This document shows, one piece after another, positions 34,343 to 43,630 of a stretch of 64,000 nucleotides of DNA (position 1 is its first letter; every line of letters begins with the position of its first letter). The translations under genes were made by a program, and so were the position numbers. Source of the stretch: Haloarcula sebkhae. Its GTDB lineage: Archaea; Halobacteriota; Halobacteria; Halobacteriales; Haloarculaceae. The notes under the pieces are model-generated. The model was not told the DNA's origin. It did no database searches and saw only the letters and a program-made list of their open reading frames with translations. Location of the stretch: the NCBI RefSeq assembly GCF_014647415.1, contig NZ_BMPD01000011.1:19887-83886 (forward strand). The letters run 5' to 3'.

Positions 34343-37335
34343 TGTTCGGGCTCGGCGGTGACGACGACCAGCACGCCGGGTTCGTTGACGACGAACCGAC
34401 ACCACGGGACCAGACATCATCGGAGCAACAAGGGCCAGCAGCGGATGAATCACTGACCGGTGAGACGTATCAGGTTACCATCGACGATACCGAGCGAGCT
34501 GGACAATACGAAATCAAAGCACACACAGAGCAGGCGGGGCCTGTCGCCGGAAAGAAGCCCCGACGGATGTTTGAGACGGCAGCCAACGATCCACAGCAGT
34601 CGCTTTGGATTGGCTACGATGACACCGCCCGCAATGGGTTTCGAGAAGCCCCAATCCAGTTCTCAGCCCTTCGGCGGCATCTGTGGATTAGTGGTACTAC
34701 TGGGTCCGGCAAGACCACACAGATGCAAAACAAAGCTGTCCAGCACGCTTACGCCGGGCATGGGTTCTGTAATATCGACCCGAAAGCCAGCGGCGACACT
34801 ATCGAACTCCTGCAGCAACTGCCTACGCACCGACTAGATGATGTGATTGTCCTTGACCCAGGGTCCCCAGGGCTTGAGAAGATTGTCGGCATCAACATGC
34901 TGGATATGCCGGCAATTGAGGATGAAACGCGCCGGGAAAAAGAGATCGAGAGTCGGCTGGAGAATTTGGTCGCGATTTTCGATAACGACGAATACTGGGG
35001 TGTCAACATGCAGGCAGTGACAGAATCGATGGGGAGAGCGATGCTCCGGCACAACGCCGAAATATCGCTCGACCCAGCTGGAGATCCGGAGGACAAGTAC
35101 AGCGTTATCGACATGTATTTTGTGTTGTTGAACGCTGAGCGCCGTGAGCGGTTCGCCACAGAGTGCAATGACCCATATCTCAGAGAATTCCTGTTTGAAA
35201 TCGTGGAGATGGATGACGACGATCTGCGCCCGCTAACAAAGCGCATCAAATCATGGGTGGAAAACGCAGTCGTCCGCCGCATCATCTCACGGCGTGAGTC
35301 GACTATCGACTGGGACGATATCGTGGACAATGATCGGATTCTGTTAGTGCGGATTCCGGTTGACAGCGAAGATGTCCATCAGATGATTTCCCTCTCGGTG
35401 CTGCGGAACCTCTGGAGTGCAAAGAAGCGACAGGACCGGGACCCAGAGCGCGAAACGAAGCCGTACTTCTTGCAGGTCGACGAATTCGAGAAGGTCGCTA
35501 ACGATAATCTCGCAATCGAAGACATGCTCGTTCGTGCTCGCTCGATGTGGCTGTCGGTGACGTTGGGAACCCAGTACCCCGGCCAGATCGAGCAAGACCA
35601 CGAGGGCGTGATGCGTGCTATGGAGAACAATTGTAATTCGTTGCTCGCGATGCGTACTCCGGGTGGCAACGACGCCAAACTGTTGATGCGGCGGTTCGAG
35701 GGGTACAGCGCCGGCGATCTCATGGATACAAATTACTATCGAACGTGGACCAAGATCCCGCTTCCAGGAGGTCGAGAATCTGAGCCAGTCAACCTGCAGA
35801 ACTTCGCCCCGTATCCCCCACTCCGGTCAGCGGACGAGGCAAAGAATGTTATCCGGACAACATTGGACCGCTGGGGAGCCGAACCACTGTCTGACGATGA
35901 AATTCAGCGCAACCTGAAATACGGAGGCTTCAACGAAGTGCTTGACCCGGATGCAGCGTCGGGGGCGGATTTCAACCCGGATACAGCGGCATTTGACGAG
36001 GGTGGACTCTCAGTCGAAGACTTGCCGACAGATACGATCTTAGAAGGAATCTATGCCGCACAAGTTCAGTACGAAGATGAGGAAACGTTGGTTGCCGCCA
36101 CACACGCAGTCGAAGAAGTAGAGAAGCGACTCGGCGATACAGGCTACCAGTCCCAGCTAAGCAATGCATTCGAAGAACTGGAGTCAGTCAAGCGGGGCCG
36201 GCGGTCTGGCGAGGTCGTTGTCGGGTTGACTCCCGAGGGGCGGACACGCGTGTTTAGCGCTGATACCGGGTCATCGGCGTCAGGTGGTGGCGACGATCAT
36301 CGGTATATCCTGCAGGAGTCGTTCCGAGCGTTCACGCGACTCGGCGCACTGACGCACCTGCCGACGCAGGAAGGCGACGAACTCCCGGACGGGGTCGCGG
36401 ACCTGCCGATTGACCCACTTGCGGATGCCGACACAATGGCTGAAGCCCATGAGCTTGAAACCCGGTTGCAGAGTGAATACCCAGCACTGTACAATCTCGC
36501 TGGGGCACGTGATATCGCTATTGAAGCGGAGACATCGACGATCAAGAAGCCAATGCAGACGCTGACGAATCTACGGAAAGCTATCGAAAGTGATCGACTC
36601 TGTGTTTATACGTGTAAAGACGCAACAGCGTCAGGCAACGGATTCACGTACTGGCCCCAGCGTGGAGAGAAGATCATTTTCGATGTCGACGGACAGCAGA
36701 TTGATTATAAGACAATCACGTGCGTTCGGGATGTCGATGATGAGGGACGGCGGACATTCTACAACAAAACCTCGAAATACCAGATCGACGCGGACAGCTA
36801 TGCAGTGCGGCCGACAACAAAAGAACGAAACCCGCTCCGTTGGCACGAAGCAGATGATGATATCGTCGCGACAGCGAAGAACGGGACTGAGTGTGGGCGG
36901 TTCGACAGCGCCGAGGCTGTCGAGAATCCGTCCCCATCGGAAGTCCGTGCTTATCGAACCCTGACTGATGACGGTGCGTGGATCGTCCAAGAAGGCAGCA
37001 AGCAGCATGGACCATATGGGTCGCTGGATGAGCTGCGAAACGAGTGGCAGGACCTCTATGCGCCGTTTATCCCAGAAAATGAGTTCCCGCGTCAGCCGGT
37101 TCCAGATGACTTTGTGTTCGTCGTCTTCCCGGACGACGACAACACAGAGTTCGACGAGCCAATGCTATACGATCAAGGAGAGATCCGGCCGCTGTTTGAG
37201 GACGATATAGACTCAACGGTGATAGCCAGCAGTGAGGGACAAGATAGTACTGAACCCCAGCATCAAGCTGACCAACCAACAGGTGCAAATAAGGAGACTG
37301 ACCGGGCAACGGACTTGTTCGTTGATCGAGTCTAG
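34342..37335 (+). CDS. VirD4/TraG-like coupling ATPase
   Basis: 997 residues. Walker A GTTGSGKTT at 118-126, followed by GFCNIDPKASGDTIELLQQ as in type IV coupling proteins and HerA-like ATPases; Walker B is FLQVDEFEKV near 376, and GTQYPGQIE (sensor) near 410. The C-terminal ~450 residues are acidic, with a helical domain (EEVEKRLGDTGYQ) and no match I recognise. No N-terminal membrane helix is visible, so it would rely on a membrane partner. ATG overlaps the preceding stop. Suggests DNA transfer or packaging by this element. Confidence 0.85.
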   Translation: MFGLGGDDDQHAGFVDDEPTPRDQTSSEQQGPAADESLTGETYQVTIDDTERAGQYEIKAHTEQAGPVAGKKPRRMFETAANDPQQSLWIGYDDTARNGFREAPIQFSALRRHLWISGTTGSGKTTQMQNKAVQHAYAGHGFCNIDPKASGDTIELLQQLPTHRLDDVIVLDPGSPGLEKIVGINMLDMPAIEDETRREKEIESRLENLVAIFDNDEYWGVNMQAVTESMGRAMLRHNAEISLDPAGDPEDKYSVIDMYFVLLNAERRERFATECNDPYLREFLFEIVEMDDDDLRPLTKRIKSWVENAVVRRIISRRESTIDWDDIVDNDRILLVRIPVDSEDVHQMISLSVLRNLWSAKKRQDRDPERETKPYFLQVDEFEKVANDNLAIEDMLVRARSMWLSVTLGTQYPGQIEQDHEGVMRAMENNCNSLLAMRTPGGNDAKLLMRRFEGYSAGDLMDTNYYRTWTKIPLPGGRESEPVNLQNFAPYPPLRSADEAKNVIRTTLDRWGAEPLSDDEIQRNLKYGGFNEVLDPDAASGADFNPDTAAFDEGGLSVEDLPTDTILEGIYAAQVQYEDEETLVAATHAVEEVEKRLGDTGYQSQLSNAFEELESVKRGRRSGEVVVGLTPEGRTRVFSADTGSSASGGGDDHRYILQESFRAFTRLGALTHLPTQEGDELPDGVADLPIDPLADADTMAEAHELETRLQSEYPALYNLAGARDIAIEAETSTIKKPMQTLTNLRKAIESDRLCVYTCKDATASGNGFTYWPQRGEKIIFDVDGQQIDYKTITCVRDVDDEGRRTFYNKTSKYQIDADSYAVRPTTKERNPLRWHEADDDIVATAKNGTECGRFDSAEAVENPSPSEVRAYRTLTDDGAWIVQEGSKQHGPYGSLDELRNEWQDLYAPFIPENEFPRQPVPDDFVFVVFPDDDNTEFDEPMLYDQGEIRPLFEDDIDSTVIASSEGQDSTEPQHQADQPTGANKETDRATDLFVDRV

Positions 37336-38033
37336 TCAACCAACGGCTTGATGTCCTCACGGTAGTCTGCGGTCAACTCCCGAATCCGATCTTGATCGCC
37401 GTGTCGATCATCAAGTACCCGAGTGAGAGCGAGTATTGCTGCTCGGCAGTCATCCAAGTTGCTCCGGATTTCGGTATCGAATATTGGGTCGTTCTTTAAT
37501 TCTTCAACTTCCATAGCGAGGTTAGCAACCTGTTCTTGGAGATTATCGACATCTGTCTGGCCGGTGGATGAGCTATCTGAATCGAGCCCTTGTACTGTCG
37601 ACTGAATAGTATCAACTTGCCTTTCAACCTGTTCGAGCCGGTCAACCACATTCCCAGATGAGGGTTCCTGATTGAGCGTGTCGATCACCTCTTTTCCATC
37701 CTGTGTCAGTTGGATCTTCTTTGCAGGGGCAGGGCCAGGTCCACCGGCAGGTTGTTCGGTGATAACTAGTCCATGATGTTCTAAGTAGTTCTCAATTCGA
37801 TAATGTATCTGTTTGTTTGATAGTCCAGTGAGTTCTTTTATATCGGCCGTCTCAGCGACGGAATCAAACTCAGCGAGCGCACTGAGAATGTCCCGAGAGC
37901 CTTTGTCTAACTCGGTCCGTATCTGATCAGATACTTCGGTCACAGGTAGTGTTAGTATCCCGCTACTTGAAAAATTTCTCCTGATTTCAACTTGCGCTAT
38001 TTCATGGTGGCTCTCTTCATGGTGAAATTTCAT
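37332..38033 (-). CDS. winged-helix and coiled-coil regulator
   Basis: 233 residues. A winged helix at about 40-115 (ILSALAEFDSVAETADIKEL, SNKQIHYRIENYLEHHGL), then a coiled coil (NVVDRLEQVERQVDTIQ, QVANLAMEVEELKND) and a helical end. It converges on the coupling ATPase with a 4-bp overlap. Two direct TTTCAAG repeats lie 8 bases before its start, which suggests it controls itself. Confidence 0.75.
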   Translation of the reverse strand: MKFHHEESHHEIAQVEIRRNFSSSGILTLPVTEVSDQIRTELDKGSRDILSALAEFDSVAETADIKELTGLSNKQIHYRIENYLEHHGLVITEQPAGGPGPAPAKKIQLTQDGKEVIDTLNQEPSSGNVVDRLEQVERQVDTIQSTVQGLDSDSSSTGQTDVDNLQEQVANLAMEVEELKNDPIFDTEIRSNLDDCRAAILALTRVLDDRHGDQDRIRELTADYREDIKPLVD

Positions 38034-38040
38034 GGTGTTA

Positions 38041-38060
38041 TTTCAAGTGATTTCAAGTTG
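38041..38060. promoter_or_regulatory. direct repeat operator candidate
   Basis: TTTCAAGTGA at 38041-38050 is repeated as TTTCAAGTTG at 38051-38060, in front of the winged-helix gene. A 10-bp period places both on one face of the helix. The same TTTCA(A/T) element recurs inside the first codons (37984, 38009, 38028). Confidence 0.45.
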
Positions 38061-38111
38061 AATACCGCACCGCGTCTCTAATAGACAGATTGGACCCCAG
38101 TTCAGCGCGAG

Positions 38112-38881
38112 CAGGTGGATACCCAAAGAGGGAGAGACAGGCCGAGATGAGAGTGTGTCGAGAAAGTGAGGTTTCCAGTCTAGCTAAGCAGTACTGAGGG
38201 CCGGCCGAGTGCCGTGCAAAGTGAGGTCCCGAGCAGCGCGAGCCCGAGGACTGACAACTGCCTCGAAGCAGGTGGGGTGTCCAGCAGTGTCGAACAGCTG
38301 AGCATCCGGGTGTGTCTCCCAGTGTGGGTGTCCGGCAGGGCAAGCACCGCGATAAGAGTGTGAACAGCAGCGCTGGCAGCAGCGTCGACAGGGCCGACAG
38401 GTGGGGGGTCCCTCTGGTGAGGCACCCCGTGGTTCACTGGTCTCTCCGAGGGGGTATCCCGGCGAACTCGACGGCCGAGAGGCAATGGTGTGTCTCCCGG
38501 GTGGGGTATCCACCGGCTGAGTGACAGTGGGGTCCGACTGTCTCGATGACCGACAATCCGGGGCTAAGTCTCCCGGTGGACATCCCCACTGGCTGACCGA
38601 GGCTGGGGGCGAGGTCCTCGACGATCTCGACGACCGACCAGCACTCTCCGGCCGACAGCCTCTTCAGACCGACCTCGACGACCGACCAGCACTCTCCGAC
38701 CGACACCGCTGGTGGACACCCGGGCTGGCTAGGACCCGTGGTTGTCCGGTAATTTTCCCAGTGGACCTCCGGGCTGGCTTCAGCAATAGGACCGCCGTGG
38801 CCCGCTTCGAAGTTGGGGGTCCCACCGATTCCGTATCAGTGAGTCTGGGTGTGCTTCTCCCCGTGGGATACCCGGTGGGGC
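38112..38881. repeat. cluster of GTGG-N-TCC motifs, non-coding
   Basis: About ten imperfect copies of a ~25-nt motif, roughly GTCTCCC-x-GTGG-x(2-4)-TCC-x-GGC, at 38313, 38440, 38492, 38568, 38710, 38755 and 38853, with weaker ones at 38112, 38270 and 38398. Several form small hairpins (CCGGTGG/CCACTGG at 38573-38592). A 25-bp direct repeat starting CTCGACGACC lies at 38626-38650 and 38674-38698. No convincing gene runs through. Candidate protein-binding array or structured RNA. Confidence 0.5.
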
Positions 38882-39111
38882 GAGACATCGAACCACCCCA
38901 TCTCGATGGCCGACCCCCCACCACACGCGGAGCGGCAAACTAGCCGGGGCCGCCGGTAGCAAACATCACATCCAATCATTTTGCGAGTGACATCCTCAAC
39001 AGTACCGTACTCACCAATGTCCTCTTTTTCAATAATATGGATAGTATCTGTTACTGCTGAGGACTCGGCCCGGCAATGAAATAGACCAATTGTGTTAATG
39101 TCAATAGCCAT
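38836..39111 (-). CDS. small protein, 3' end uncertain
   Basis: 91 residues. The first ~55 (MAIDINTIGLFHCRAESSAV, HIIEKEDIGEYGTVEDVTRK, GCDVCYRRP) look like a genuine haloarchaeal protein with a CxxC. The rest is Arg/Ser-rich and runs into the motif-rich region, so the end may have been replaced. TATA-like sequence TATATACTTGG lies ~25 bases upstream. Confidence 0.5.
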   Translation of the reverse strand: MAIDINTIGLFHCRAESSAVTDTIHIIEKEDIGEYGTVEDVTRKMIGCDVCYRRPRLVCRSACGGGSAIEMGWFDVSPHRVSHGEKHTQTH

Positions 39112-39395
39112 TTGTTATCCCCACAAAGGCTTCGGATATATACTTGGTTGGCTTCTAGCAAAAGTAAACATACTTATCTTGATTAAACGTGGAGAACTGA
39201 AGAACTGTATAACTGTCTATGGATGATCACCTGAACCGACCTCTTTTTTGAAACTGTTGTTAGATGGGTAATCAATTCATGTCATTATAATAGTTGCTAC
39301 AAACACAAAGTCTGCAATTCTAGGATTTTCACTGATTGAGCTATTTTATTGGAGAGAAGTAAATCAATCATGTCTACCAAGACCTACTCAGCAAA

Positions 39396-40136
39396 TTAAG
39401 AGGGTAATGATGTTGGTTTCTGAAATGAGCGGACAGCCACAATCAAGAGCTGAACGGTTTTGCCCAAAGCTGGCAAGATGGAGGATAGCAGTAATATAAC
39501 ATATGACAGTATTGCTACAATAGTGGCAACAGTGGGTCCAAGAAGCACCTTTGTGAGAAGGACGCTTACAATAATGAGTGTGGTCATAGCTGATATTTTG
39601 CCCAATATAATTGCTAGTTCATAGTTTGAGGAGTCATCTATCATCGGTAGGAAAAACAAACAAAGTAAAACCAACTCGACAGCCCCATATCCTGCGTGAT
39701 TCCCTGCATGGGAGATTATTGATTGTATTGGTAGTAATATCCAAGCTATTCTGAGGACAGCTTCTGTAACTCCATACAGCACCAGGCCAAGGCCTAACAC
39801 TTCTTGCCATTCCTCGCGGATCTTCACATGATCGGGGACCATATTGCTATTTATTATCGACAAGAATGAGGGGTAAATAACCAATGAGAGCATGTACATA
39901 GATAATGGAACTTGAAATGGCGAGACCAGATGGAAGAGACCTGTCCCGCCAATAGAAATGCATATCGTTTGTAACACTCGTCTGATGAATTCAATCCAAT
40001 TTTGCCGTTGTTGCATAGTGACTTCACTGTCCGGACTGGTATAGCAATTATACCAAAGATTAGTCCACATATTCACAAGGAAAATTGCAAAGAGTTTAAA
40101 GGGGGATTCTAATGGACTGTCGTTCTGTTCCGGCAT
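39396..40136 (-). CDS. AT-rich multi-pass membrane protein
   Basis: 246 residues from MPEQNDSPLES; an ATG 11 codons upstream is also possible. Five to seven hydrophobic helices (VLQTICISIGGTGLFHLV, AVELVLLCLFFLPMI, TLIIVSVLLTKVLLG). Not recognised. Much more AT-rich than the genes on either side, so probably of different origin. The IS1595-family element sits in front of it. Confidence 0.65.
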   Translation of the reverse strand: MPEQNDSPLESPFKLFAIFLVNMWTNLWYNCYTSPDSEVTMQQRQNWIEFIRRVLQTICISIGGTGLFHLVSPFQVPLSMYMLSLVIYPSFLSIINSNMVPDHVKIREEWQEVLGLGLVLYGVTEAVLRIAWILLPIQSIISHAGNHAGYGAVELVLLCLFFLPMIDDSSNYELAIILGKISAMTTLIIVSVLLTKVLLGPTVATIVAILSYVILLLSSILPALGKTVQLLIVAVRSFQKPTSLPS

Positions 40137-40189
40137 ACTATTAGATATTATGTAGGAGTTTAAAAACATACGCTAGTCATTTAAATGGT

Positions 40190-41193
40190 CGCTCTTCTGT
40201 AGCGGATTGTTGGTGAGTTGGAGCAGTAGCTGGAAGTCACAGCGGGCAAGGGTGGCGCGACCACGCCACCCGACGAAGCATGATTCCACTCAAGATGTTC
40301 GTCTCGGAGCGTCGGGCCGCGAATCTGCTGGCACAGGTTCGCTGGCGTGACGGTATCTATTGCCCGCGCTGCCGTGCCGAATCAGCGATTCGGTACGGCA
40401 GCTATCGGGTGTTTCAACGGTATCTGTGTAAGGATTGCGGCCGGACGTTCAACGACAAGACCGGCACGGTCTTCGAACAGTCAACGATACCGCTTAGGAA
40501 GTGGTATCTCGCCGTCTGCAGTTACATCCGGCTGAACACGAGCATCCGCCAACTGGATGCTGAACTCGCCGTCTCGTACAAGACGGTCTACCGGCGCGTC
40601 CAGCGCTTCCTGCGGGCGCTGGACGCGCCTCGACCACAAGTAGAAGGCCCGGTTGAAATCGACGAGTTGTACGTCAACGCAGGCAAGAAGGGCCGCGAGC
40701 GCGACCAGCCGTCGCGCTCGCGTGGCCTGTCCACACGCGGTCGTGGAACGTATCACGAAGACAAGCCGCCCGTGTTCATCATCGCTGATCGCGGCACGGG
40801 AGAAACATACGTTCATCCGGCGAAAGCTGCCGATGAGTCAACGATTCGACTCCTGCTTGACGACGGCAAAGAGGAGTCGCTAACAGTCTATACTGACGGC
40901 TTTCGAGCGTACGGGCCACTTGACGAGGACGACGCATTCGACCGCCAGTACGTCGTCCATAGTGAGGGTGAATACGCTGATGGAGACGTGCACGTCAACA
41001 CATGCGAGAGCCACGCGTCGCTGGCGCGACGGTGGCTCTCGCCCCATCGAGGTATCTCTAAAGACAAACTCACACCCTACCTCAGAGCGTTGCAGCTTCG
41101 AAAACGTGTCCGGCGAAAACCCGGCGACGAAGCGCTCAAAACCATCCTCGAAACAGCACTATGACGCCACCAACAATCGCTTACCCAAGAGCG
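40190..41193 (+). mobile_element. IS1595-family insertion sequence, complete
   Basis: 1004 bp. The ends are imperfect 26-bp inverted repeats: CGCTCTT at 40190 and its complement ending at 41193, both with GATTGTTGGTG inside. An 8-bp duplication TAAATGGT flanks it (40182-40189 and 41194-41201), the length expected for this family. One intact transposase gene inside. Confidence 0.95.
40280..41164 (+). CDS. IS1595-family transposase
   Basis: 294 residues. N-terminal zinc ribbon (CPRCRAESAIRYG, YLCKDCGRTF), then the DDE-type core: VEIDELYVN, VYTDGFRAYG and HVNTCESHASLARRWLSPHRG. Complete and inside intact IS ends, so the element may be active. Confidence 0.95.
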   Translation: MIPLKMFVSERRAANLLAQVRWRDGIYCPRCRAESAIRYGSYRVFQRYLCKDCGRTFNDKTGTVFEQSTIPLRKWYLAVCSYIRLNTSIRQLDAELAVSYKTVYRRVQRFLRALDAPRPQVEGPVEIDELYVNAGKKGRERDQPSRSRGLSTRGRGTYHEDKPPVFIIADRGTGETYVHPAKAADESTIRLLLDDGKEESLTVYTDGFRAYGPLDEDDAFDRQYVVHSEGEYADGDVHVNTCESHASLARRWLSPHRGISKDKLTPYLRALQLRKRVRRKPGDEALKTILETAL

Positions 41194-41288
41194 TAAATGG
41201 TTATTATAATATCCTAATCTACCCGTGCTTTACTTTCACCTCACCCTCACAGACTTTTACTCTCATTAGAGAGAGCTAGTCAACAAAC

Positions 41289-42563
41289 GTGTCACGAGCC
41301 GATATATGGAACGCTACGCCGCCCCACGGTGACTCGATAAAGCTGGCAAACCTGCCTGAACCACCAGAGAATTACGACGAACTATATTCGGAGTTAGATC
41401 TTCAAGTAGAGCGAATCCCACCGCTTGAAGAGGTCATTGTCAAGCAAGCTGAGGACCAGTGGACTAATTCTTTAGCTGACGTCGTTGGCAAAGTCTGTAT
41501 TCGTGGGCACTATATGCCCTCGATCGAACACGAAAACCAGTACTCGACGAAGTTTGATCCGATAGAGTCGCTCAACATCTACATGTATCTCCAGTTGAGC
41601 CCCAACGGACAGACGAACTTATCCCGGAAATCAAAATGGTCTGACGGGTTCTGCGACAGTCTGGATATTTCGAAACCAGTGAGCCAGCCCACTGTCGGCC
41701 GTATTAAAAATCGAGTTCAGGAACGCACGCCCAGTTGGGCAGACTACTTCGACCGTGTCTGTGACGATGTGTTCATCCAAGTCCAAGGAACCGAATATGA
41801 AGATTGGTTCGATGATCCTCCAACAGTGACGTTTGACGGCGGTGCCGTGCCTGAAGTCAAGAAAATAAGCCGCAGGCTCCGGCGGTATATCTACCCGTTC
41901 ATCAAGCTCAACAGAGGCCACGATACGAAGTACTCCAAGGATAAACTGCTAAAGATTTTGGCTGCCGCTGGACGTTGGGGCTGCCAGCCAAACCAGGCAG
42001 CAGACGCGATGGAGCTGAAGGATTGGAATCATGGTCAAGACGTACCAGATTCCGCGTCGCTATTCTACAACATTTGGCCGATGAAGATGCAGCAGGTGAT
42101 GGAAATGTTCATTGTGTGCCACGAGGCACTGTTTCGGCTTGCCAGTCGATACGAGTCGTTTGGTGGTGACATCGAGGTCGCTATCGACATCACAGACTGG
42201 CCGACCTTTGGCGACCCAAACGCGAGCAATGGTATCAGCGGCACGAAACCAGAGCGGAACTTTTCTCATGCCTGGCAGTATGCCACGCTCTCCCTCGTTG
42301 GCGATCGCGTCCCCATGACACTTGCTGCTATTCCGGTGCAACAACGGAAGAACGCGAACATCGCCATGCGGAAGCTGTTCACCTATGCAGACTCGAAGTT
42401 CGATATTGACAGAGTATACCTTGACAGTGGATTCTACGAAACCAAGTTTCGGAAGGTCTGCGACGACTTCGACATGAATTTCGTCATAAAAGCGAAGGAG
42501 CAGGCAGATGCGGTTGAGCAATCCTGCATGCTGGATCTGGCGGACGGACGCTGCGGGTTCTAG
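41289..42563 (+). pseudogene. DDE transposase, C-terminus lost
   Basis: 424 codons. The N-terminal half is helical (IRGHYMPSIEHENQYSTKF, SQPTVGRIKNRVQER); catalytic strands follow with EVAIDITDWPTFGDP and VYLDSGFYETKF, then FVIKAKEQAD. In related transposases another ~60-100 residues with the last acidic residue follow. Here the frame ends at CGF-stop next to an unrelated fragment. No inverted repeats found. IS family not certain. Confidence 0.7.
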
Positions 42564-42709
42564 TGCCTGACGAGGTGCTGTCAGCACTAGGCATTGCTCG
42601 CGAAGAGGTCGACAGCAACGACCCGCCAGAGCTAACCCTGTTTGCTGGACCAGAAGTCCTAGCTGTTGAGCGCACAACCAAGCGGACGATATCTATTCCA
42701 AAACCATAG
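42518..42709 (+). pseudogene. gene fragment after transposase
   Basis: A 63-codon frame without a start reads GGRTLRVLVPDEVLSALGI, REEVDSNDPPELTLF and EVLAVERTTKRTISIPKP to a TAG. The 'VPDEVL-x-ALGI' phrase resembles AbrB/SpoVT-type proteins but the evidence is slim. Its frame overlaps the end of the truncated transposase, marking a deletion junction. Confidence 0.4.
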
Positions 42710-43630
42710 CTGTCTGGCGATTTTTGAAGTGTGACTGCGCGTAACTTTTGAGAGATCTTAATTAAGAGAATATAATTATTGAAACCTGTACCAACAAATA
42801 ACGGTACAAATAATTTTCAAACCCTAATTATCAAAAATATGAATAGGCGCGATAACCACGAAACTCAAAAATTCCAGCTTCAAATGCCCTCGCAGTCGGA
42901 TTCTATCTCGATAATTTCGATATATTTGACTTTGAGTTACTGCTTATAGATCTACATATCCCAACAGCTTTTTCACACTCGAAAACGCGCCATTCGACAA
43001 TCAGGAAAAACAAACTAACTACTAATAAAAGGTAGAAGCAGGGTGTTGGGACCGTCACCAGCGATCCCAACGACAACCACAGCACAATCGTGATTCTTGC
43101 TTCTATTCCCGACGGAATAAAGATTGTGGCCGGACAGCCAGAGATATCTCTGTGCTGTTTTCATGCCCAACGCATCGCGAAGTAGTCGATAGACTGTCGT
43201 ATTCCCCGCAAATGATGACCCCCACCCACGCCTCGACGGTCATTTCAATGTCTGACGCTGATAGCGGTTTTAACTCGCCGCATGTGCAAGTCGCAGGACA
43301 GAGAAGACACTACGAGAACACAACGCACCTGAGAAGGGGCCGACGTTCCCAGCTCAAACCCGCGCCAACGGGATTCGCTGGGAACGCTGCATCTGTATCG
43401 GTCCTTTCTCGGCAGACTGTCTTAAGCGTTACCCCAGAGTGGCGACGCTGCGCAGTGCCCACGCTGCCGCCGTCGAGAGGCGCCGGGTGTTCGAAACCAC
43501 CCACAATGAGTACGATTTCGCAGGGGGCACAGACGTGTGTGTCTGTCCCCGCCGAGACTGCCGCCCAGCCCGCCAGCCATGGCGAACCGACCAGCCGCGC
43601 TATGATCGTGGCGCTCGCAGGAGGTGTCCA
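42710..43630. other. gene-poor stretch with hairpins
   Basis: AT-rich to 43080, then GC-rich. A minus-strand frame of 60 codons (42903-43085) has one hydrophobic helix and is not trusted. Two strong hairpins lie before the next gene: CGTTCCCAGC/GCTGGGAACG (43344-43353/43377-43386, with CCCG/CGGG inside) and a GGGG..ACAGAC/GTCTGTCCCC pair at 43523-43550. Confidence 0.5.

Noticed and set aside
38521..38943. 140-codon + frame in the motif cluster
   Set aside because: Follows repeated motifs and lacks any protein-like pattern; kept as a repeat region instead.
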